Source: Oxytricha trifallax
Taxonomy: Eukaryota; Ciliophora; Spirotrichea; Sporadotrichida; Oxytrichidae
Direction of reading: 5' to 3'
Length of the DNA: 64,000 nucleotides
Assembly: GCA_000711775.1 (NCBI GenBank)
Contig: ARYC01001194.1
Location: 34,028 to 98,027, forward strand
Each line of letters begins with the position of its first letter. The first letter of the stretch is position 1. A program made the translations under genes and the position numbers. The notes beneath the pieces are model-generated. The model saw only the letters and a list, made by a program, of their open reading frames with translations. It made no database searches and was not told the DNA's origin. Below are positions 62,788 through 64,000 of the stretch, piece by piece.

Positions 62788-64000
62788 CAAAACCCCAAAA
62801 CCCCTTAATGAGGTTTATAAGTGCTTTGATTTGTAGGGAATTTGTTAGGGGTTGGAGTTATTAATTAAATGCGAGACAAAAATTAAAAGCTTTTGGGGTC
62901 AATTTATGATGAAGAGTATATAGATTTAGTGTTTAAACTGCGGTATGGATGTGATATGTACAGTGAATAAGTCAAACCAGTATTGAACTATAAGTCTATT
63001 GCACTGCTCTTAAAGCGAAGTCCATCAACTGTTCGTTCTCATTTCTTGAAAGCTGTGTAATTAAAGCAATAATAGCTGAATTCTTAGCCTAAGGAGGAAG
63101 TCTAAGTTTCTATAGAAGCATATTGACTATCTTATTAATGATAAAACTTTGAAGTATTGGGCTCAGTTCTCTCTCGACTAACGAGCTATTATGTTTCATC
63201 GCCAGTTCCCTGAGTTGAAGATCTCTGCAAAGTCTGTTGCAAACATTTATATAAACGAAACGGAATCTCTTACAAAGGTGTAAATCGTATCAAGAGAGTA
63301 ATTGATTTCACTCTGCCATTTTACAACAACAACTTAAATTATATTTATAATTAAATGCAGAGAGCCTAATAGAATAGTATTAAGTTTATTCATGTTGACG
63401 TGGCTGTGTTTACATTCAACACTTTAATCTAGAAATCTGGGTATAAGAGGCATAGCAACATAGAAGTATATGACTAGAAAGTCAAGGTTTAAACAATGGC
63501 AATTCTTGGAGGAATAAGCGAGGATACTGGTTTAGAAGCTTATGTTATTCATCCTCGCTCTTATAAGACAGAGTAGTATATAAAGTTCTTAGAACAGCTG
63601 AGAGAGAAGTACCCTGAATAAGAGATTATACTATTCGTTGATAATCTATCTGTTCATAAGACCAAAGAAACAAGGAAGAGTTATGAACAACTTAGAATAA
63701 CGCCAGTGTTCAACGTACCTTACAGTCCATAGTTTAATGGAATTGAATTCTACTGGGGTATACTAAAAGGTCATTAAAAGAAACTGCTGCTATATCACCT
63801 GATGCATGACCTACCTGTTGATACAGTCGATTTTATAAAAAATTCAGCTAAGAGAATTGATAATTAGTTGGCATAAAAGTTTGCTAAAGAAGAGAGAGTG
63901 AATGTATATAAATAAGTTTTGTAGTTAAGTTAATGAATATATAAGTTACATTTGAAATTCTTTAGAGGGAGCTGGCTTCTCTTTCTTTTCTTCTACTTCT
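62788..64000 (+). mobile_element. Telomere-bearing element (TBE) transposon, left end
   Basis: Begins CAAAACCCCAAAACCCC, the telomere-like terminus that defines TBEs of Oxytricha, directly after AAT (62785-62787), which matches the known 3-bp A-N-T target preference. The right end lies outside the window. It carries the transposase gene that follows. TBE transposases are reported to take part in programmed genome rearrangement in Oxytricha, so the family is tied functionally to the IES removal seen elsewhere here. Confidence 0.92.
62869..63936 (+). pseudogene. TBE 42-kDa-type DDE transposase, frameshifted
   Basis: Tc1/mariner-related transposase starting MRDKNQKLLGSIYDEEYIDL. It has an N-terminal helix-turn-helix (KSIALLLKRSPSTVRSHFLK) and a DDE domain: first Asp in FIHVDVAVFTFN (about 63397), second in LFVDNLSVHKTKETRK (about 63640), Glu in YSPQFNGIEFYWGILK (about 63745). 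All three catalytic acids are present. The frame changes about 63100 and again near 63250, where an extra AT in ATTTATATAAACG shifts the reading before YKGVNRIKRVIDF. It ends at TGA 63934-63936. Unless these are assembly errors, this copy is inactive. About 355 codons, the usual size. Confidence 0.85.

Noticed and set aside
1-64000. CRISPR arrays, bacterial operons, Shine-Dalgarno sites
   Set aside because: The window is eukaryotic (introns, WD and Pol I genes, ciliate code); no regularly spaced repeats of CRISPR type were seen.

Overview
The window is germline (micronuclear) DNA of a spirotrich ciliate of the Oxytricha/Stylonychia type. Four observations support this. (1) TAA and TAG are read as glutamine and only TGA stops translation, shown inside the window by two paralogous exons that exchange TAA for CAA at the same codons. 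(2) Genes are cut into blocks (MDSs) separated by AT-rich spacers (IESs) flanked by short direct repeats (pointers), and removing a spacer plus one pointer restores the frame. (3) One gene is scrambled, with its second half inverted. (4) A transposon ending in CAAAACCCCAAAACCCC (telomere-bearing element, TBE) with a DDE transposase starts near the right edge. The DNA is strongly AT-rich outside genes.

Layout. 1-19.2 kb has no cellular gene that I can recognise: decayed TBE-like remnants (0.6-2.0 and 6.4-7.4 kb), a G-rich-ended inverted-repeat element (4.3-4.8 kb), a 1.9-kb long palindrome (7.7-9.6 kb), three roughly 400-bp foldback elements beginning TTGTAGG (10.3-15.1 kb) and an (AT)n tract. 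19.2-30.6 kb is gene-dense: RNA polymerase I second-largest subunit (plus strand), a MIOS/Sea4-like WD-repeat protein (minus, convergent), and a leukotriene-A4-hydrolase-like M1 aminopeptidase whose N-terminal half (plus, 29.2-30.4 kb) and C-terminal half (minus, 28.1-29.2 kb) are joined by an inverted 14-bp pointer. 30.6-44.3 kb carries minus-strand blocks of what is probably one large TRP/polycystin-like cation channel with an N-terminal propeller-like region and C-terminal cysteine-rich modules. Its spacers hold a LINE, nested palindromes, a foldback element and a 170-codon opposite-strand ORF. 44.5-46.1 kb is a second LINE. 46.5-47.3 and 50.1-51.3 kb are unrecognised minus-strand genes. 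48.3-49.4 kb is a foldback element carrying a GC-rich cargo. 53.8-59.8 kb is a plus-strand gene for a ciliate membrane protein, interrupted in its first exon by a foldback element. 62.5-62.8 kb is a second copy of that first exon, interrupted at the same codon by the TBE that fills the right end.

The reconstructions are testable. The polymerase gene, after removal of five IESs and one intron, gives exactly 1221 codons including the stop. The scrambled aminopeptidase gives 374 + 302 codons. The transposons are of interest both as cargo and as likely IES precursors: foldback copies sit between TA dinucleotides, and removing the copy in the 53.8-kb gene with one TA restores that reading frame.
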